Source of the DNA: Clostridium sp. KNHs214
GTDB lineage: Bacteria > Bacillota > Clostridia > Clostridiales > Clostridiaceae
Length of the DNA: 64,000 nt
Direction: 5' to 3'
NCBI RefSeq assembly: GCF_000744935.1
Contig: NZ_JQMW01000009.1
Span: 124,001-188,000 of the forward strand
In this document: positions 62,340-64,000 of the stretch, piece by piece
Layout: every line of letters begins with the position of its first letter
How positions within the stretch are numbered: position 1 is the stretch's first letter
Notes under the pieces: generated by a model
What the model was told of the DNA's origin: nothing
What the model saw: only the letters and a program-made list of their open reading frames with translations
The model's database searches: none
Program-made: the position numbers and the translations under genes

Positions 62340-62780
62340 ATGAATGATGCAAATAAATCAATTGAGATAGTTAGGATGCTGAAGCAGGTTATGGATTCTA
62401 TAAAGCAAAGTGTGAGAAAAGAATTTAAAGATATGAAGTTAACGGCGCCACAGGGTATGATTATAGGCATGTTGTCACACGAAGGAAAAATGAAAATAAG
62501 TGATTTAAGTAGGCGTATAGGACTTTCTAATAGTACTATATCAGGTATAGTAGACAGATTAGAAAAACAAGGTTTTGTAGAAAGAATTAGAAGCGAAGAA
62601 GATAGAAGAGTTGTTTATGTAGATGTAAATCCTAAATTTAGAAAAAATTCAAAAGACCGTTTTTGTCAAATACAAAGGAAAATTGAGACAATGGTAAGTA
62701 AAACATCAGACGAGGAAGCAGATAAAATACTTGAAGGTTTGTCCATATTAAAGGAAGTAGTAGATAGGGAAACTTTCTAG
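62340..62780 (+). CDS. MarR family transcriptional regulator
   Basis: 146 residues with a winged helix at about 30-110: KLTAPQGMIIGMLSHEGKMKISDLSRRIGLSNSTISGIVDRLEKQGFVERIRSEEDRRVVYVDV, where the wing residues DRR are conserved. GGAGG before ATG 62340. Followed 39 bp later by an ABC exporter it probably represses until a drug binds. Confidence 0.92.
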   Translation: MNDANKSIEIVRMLKQVMDSIKQSVRKEFKDMKLTAPQGMIIGMLSHEGKMKISDLSRRIGLSNSTISGIVDRLEKQGFVERIRSEEDRRVVYVDVNPKFRKNSKDRFCQIQRKIETMVSKTSDEEADKILEGLSILKEVVDRETF

Positions 62781-62819
62781 ATTTTCAAATATAACCTTAA
62801 GAAAGGGGTAAGAGTTGCA

Positions 62820-64000
62820 ATGTACAAATTAGCTAAATATTTAAAACCATTTGTATCATCAATACTTATTGCTATAGTTCTTCTTTTTGTTCAAGCTATG
62901 ACGGACTTAGCATTGCCAGACTACATGTCTAATATAGTTAATAAGGGTATTCAGCAGGGTGGTATTGAAGATGCTGTGCCAAAAGCTATAAGAAAAGATG
63001 AAATGGAAAAGCTTACTATATTTATGAGCGAAAAAGATAAGAAAAAGGTATTAAATCAATATACCCTAATAGATAAGAAAGATTCTGATTATGAAAAGTA
63101 TGTAGAGGAGTATCCAATTCTTAAAAAAGAGGATATATATGTTTTAAAAGATAATGATAAGTTAAAAGTAGAAGAATTAAATTTAATAATGGGAAAGTCA
63201 TTTCTAGCAGTTTCTGGTGTTGACAAGATGAAAAAAGAGGCAAAAAATGGACTAATTGACATAGGCGGTAAAAAAGTTCCTGCTAGCACTGATTTATTTA
63301 TGTTATTTAAAAATTTACCTGAGGAGCAGCGTTTAAAAATAAATAATGATATGAATAAGAAGTTTGCTGCTTTAGGGGATAATATGGTAATTCAAGCTGC
63401 AGCAAATTCTGTAAAAGCAGAGTACAAAACACTAGGAGTAGATACAGACAAAATCCAAAGTAGGTATATTGGAAATACAGGAATTAAGATGCTTTTAATA
63501 TCCTTGTTAAGTGCAGTATGTATAGTTATGGTAGGATTCTTTGCATCAAGAATAGCAGCAGGATTAGCTAGAAATTTACGCAAAGATGTATTTAAAAAGG
63601 TTGAAAGTTTTTCTAATGCAGAGTTAGATAAATTTTCTACTGCATCGCTTATAACAAGAACTACTAATGATATTAATCAAATTCAAATGCTTATTGTAAT
63701 AATGATTAGGATGATATTTTATGCACCTATCGTAGGGGTAGGGGGTATAATTAAAGCTATTAGCAAGAGCACATCCATGTCATGGATTATAGCAGTTACA
63801 GTAATTGTGCTTTTAGGTTTAATGCTTATAGTATTTTCAATAGCTTTACCAAAATTTAAAATTGTACAAAAACTTGTGGATAGGCTTAACCTGGTTACTC
63901 GTGAAAATCTTTCAGGAATGATGGTTATAAGAGCCTTTAATACACAAAAATTTGAAGAAAAAAGATTTGATAAAGCTAATAAAGATCTTACTAGGACTAA
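62820..64000 (+). CDS. ABC exporter (membrane plus ATPase type), truncated by window end
   Basis: Open frame from ATG 62820 (ribosome site AAAGGGG) to the window edge, 393 codons seen. It begins YLKPFVSSILIAIVLLFVQAMTDLALPDYMSNIVNKGIQ, the first helix and loop of heterodimeric-type multidrug exporters. An unusually large extracytoplasmic insertion of about 180 residues (about 45-220) follows, then GFFASRIAAGLARNLRKDVFKKVESFSNAELDKFSTASLITRTTNDINQIQ, the intracellular coupling helices. The ATPase domain lies beyond 64000. Paired with the MarR gene. Confidence 0.88.
   Translation, partial: MYKLAKYLKPFVSSILIAIVLLFVQAMTDLALPDYMSNIVNKGIQQGGIEDAVPKAIRKDEMEKLTIFMSEKDKKKVLNQYTLIDKKDSDYEKYVEEYPILKKEDIYVLKDNDKLKVEELNLIMGKSFLAVSGVDKMKKEAKNGLIDIGGKKVPASTDLFMLFKNLPEEQRLKINNDMNKKFAALGDNMVIQAAANSVKAEYKTLGVDTDKIQSRYIGNTGIKMLLISLLSAVCIVMVGFFASRIAAGLARNLRKDVFKKVESFSNAELDKFSTASLITRTTNDINQIQMLIVIMIRMIFYAPIVGVGGIIKAISKSTSMSWIIAVTVIVLLGLMLIVFSIALPKFKIVQKLVDRLNLVTRENLSGMMVIRAFNTQKFEEKRFDKANKDLTRT

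Overview
The window is AT-rich, spore-former Clostridium DNA, most likely Clostridium sensu stricto. The evidence is codon use, strong GGAGG-type ribosome sites, a selenoprotein of amino-acid (Stickland-type) fermentation, a spore photoproduct lyase homologue, a CIRCE element, and guanine and manganese riboswitches. No rRNA, tRNA, CRISPR array or complete insertion sequence was seen. The species was not identified.

Layout. 1-5.2 kb: a glycine/sarcosine/betaine reductase component B locus. It holds a GntR/FadR regulator, a decayed grdA remnant, grdX, the Cys242 pyruvoyl proprotein, a UGA-containing selenoprotein, and a YkvI-type transporter broken by an amber codon. 5.2-8.9 kb: a T-box-like leader, a tiny ORF and a MATE exporter with a possible leader-peptide attenuator. 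Convergent to these is a histidyl-tRNA synthetase gene behind a leader peptide with three tandem His codons and a terminator/antiterminator. 9.6-14.2 kb: a BceRS/BceAB-type peptide-antibiotic sensing and export module on the minus strand. 14.3-19.1 kb: TetR plus a MacB/FtsX-type ABC exporter. 19.4-25.4 kb: an M28 peptidase, a DUF1186 protein, and a SNF2 helicase next to a SWIM zinc-finger protein. 25.5-33.7 kb: an accessory, decaying stretch with a radical SAM protein, an AAA-ATPase-like gene broken by a frameshift and a small transposable element, gene fragments, an EcsC protein and a putative metallopeptidase. 34-40.6 kb: two ABC-2 transporters with an ECF sigma factor and a membrane partner. 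40.9-44 kb: a guanine riboswitch with purine permease and phosphoribosyltransferase, then a yybP-ykoY Mn riboswitch in front of a CaCA cation exchanger. 44-51 kb: an LPXTG leucine-rich-repeat protein with a chimeric 5' end, a PAS-GAF-GGDEF protein, HtpG under CIRCE, and a WYL regulator with a zinc-ribbon protein. 51-61 kb: ABC-F, a pyruvate-kinase C-domain protein, NAGPA-like, DegV, a DnaQ-like exonuclease, SPL, creatininase, SurE and an MntA/HepT toxin-antitoxin pair. 61-64 kb: a ferredoxin-type membrane protein with a metal-sensor-like operator, and MarR plus an ABC exporter that runs off the window.

Three layers stand out. First, RNA-level regulation is dense: two aptamer riboswitches, a T-box-like leader, a His-codon attenuator on hisS and a possible translational attenuator on the MATE gene. 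Second, a family of short inverted-repeat elements (about 80-310 bp, ends like GATTAnCCCACAA, 7-bp target duplications) is scattered through 25-59 kb. One copy splits a gene whose frame is restored exactly on excision. Third, much small-scale gene decay is visible, in grdA, the YkvI transporter, Rpn, DnaD, a siderophore ATPase, a class I amidotransferase and an OppC fragment.
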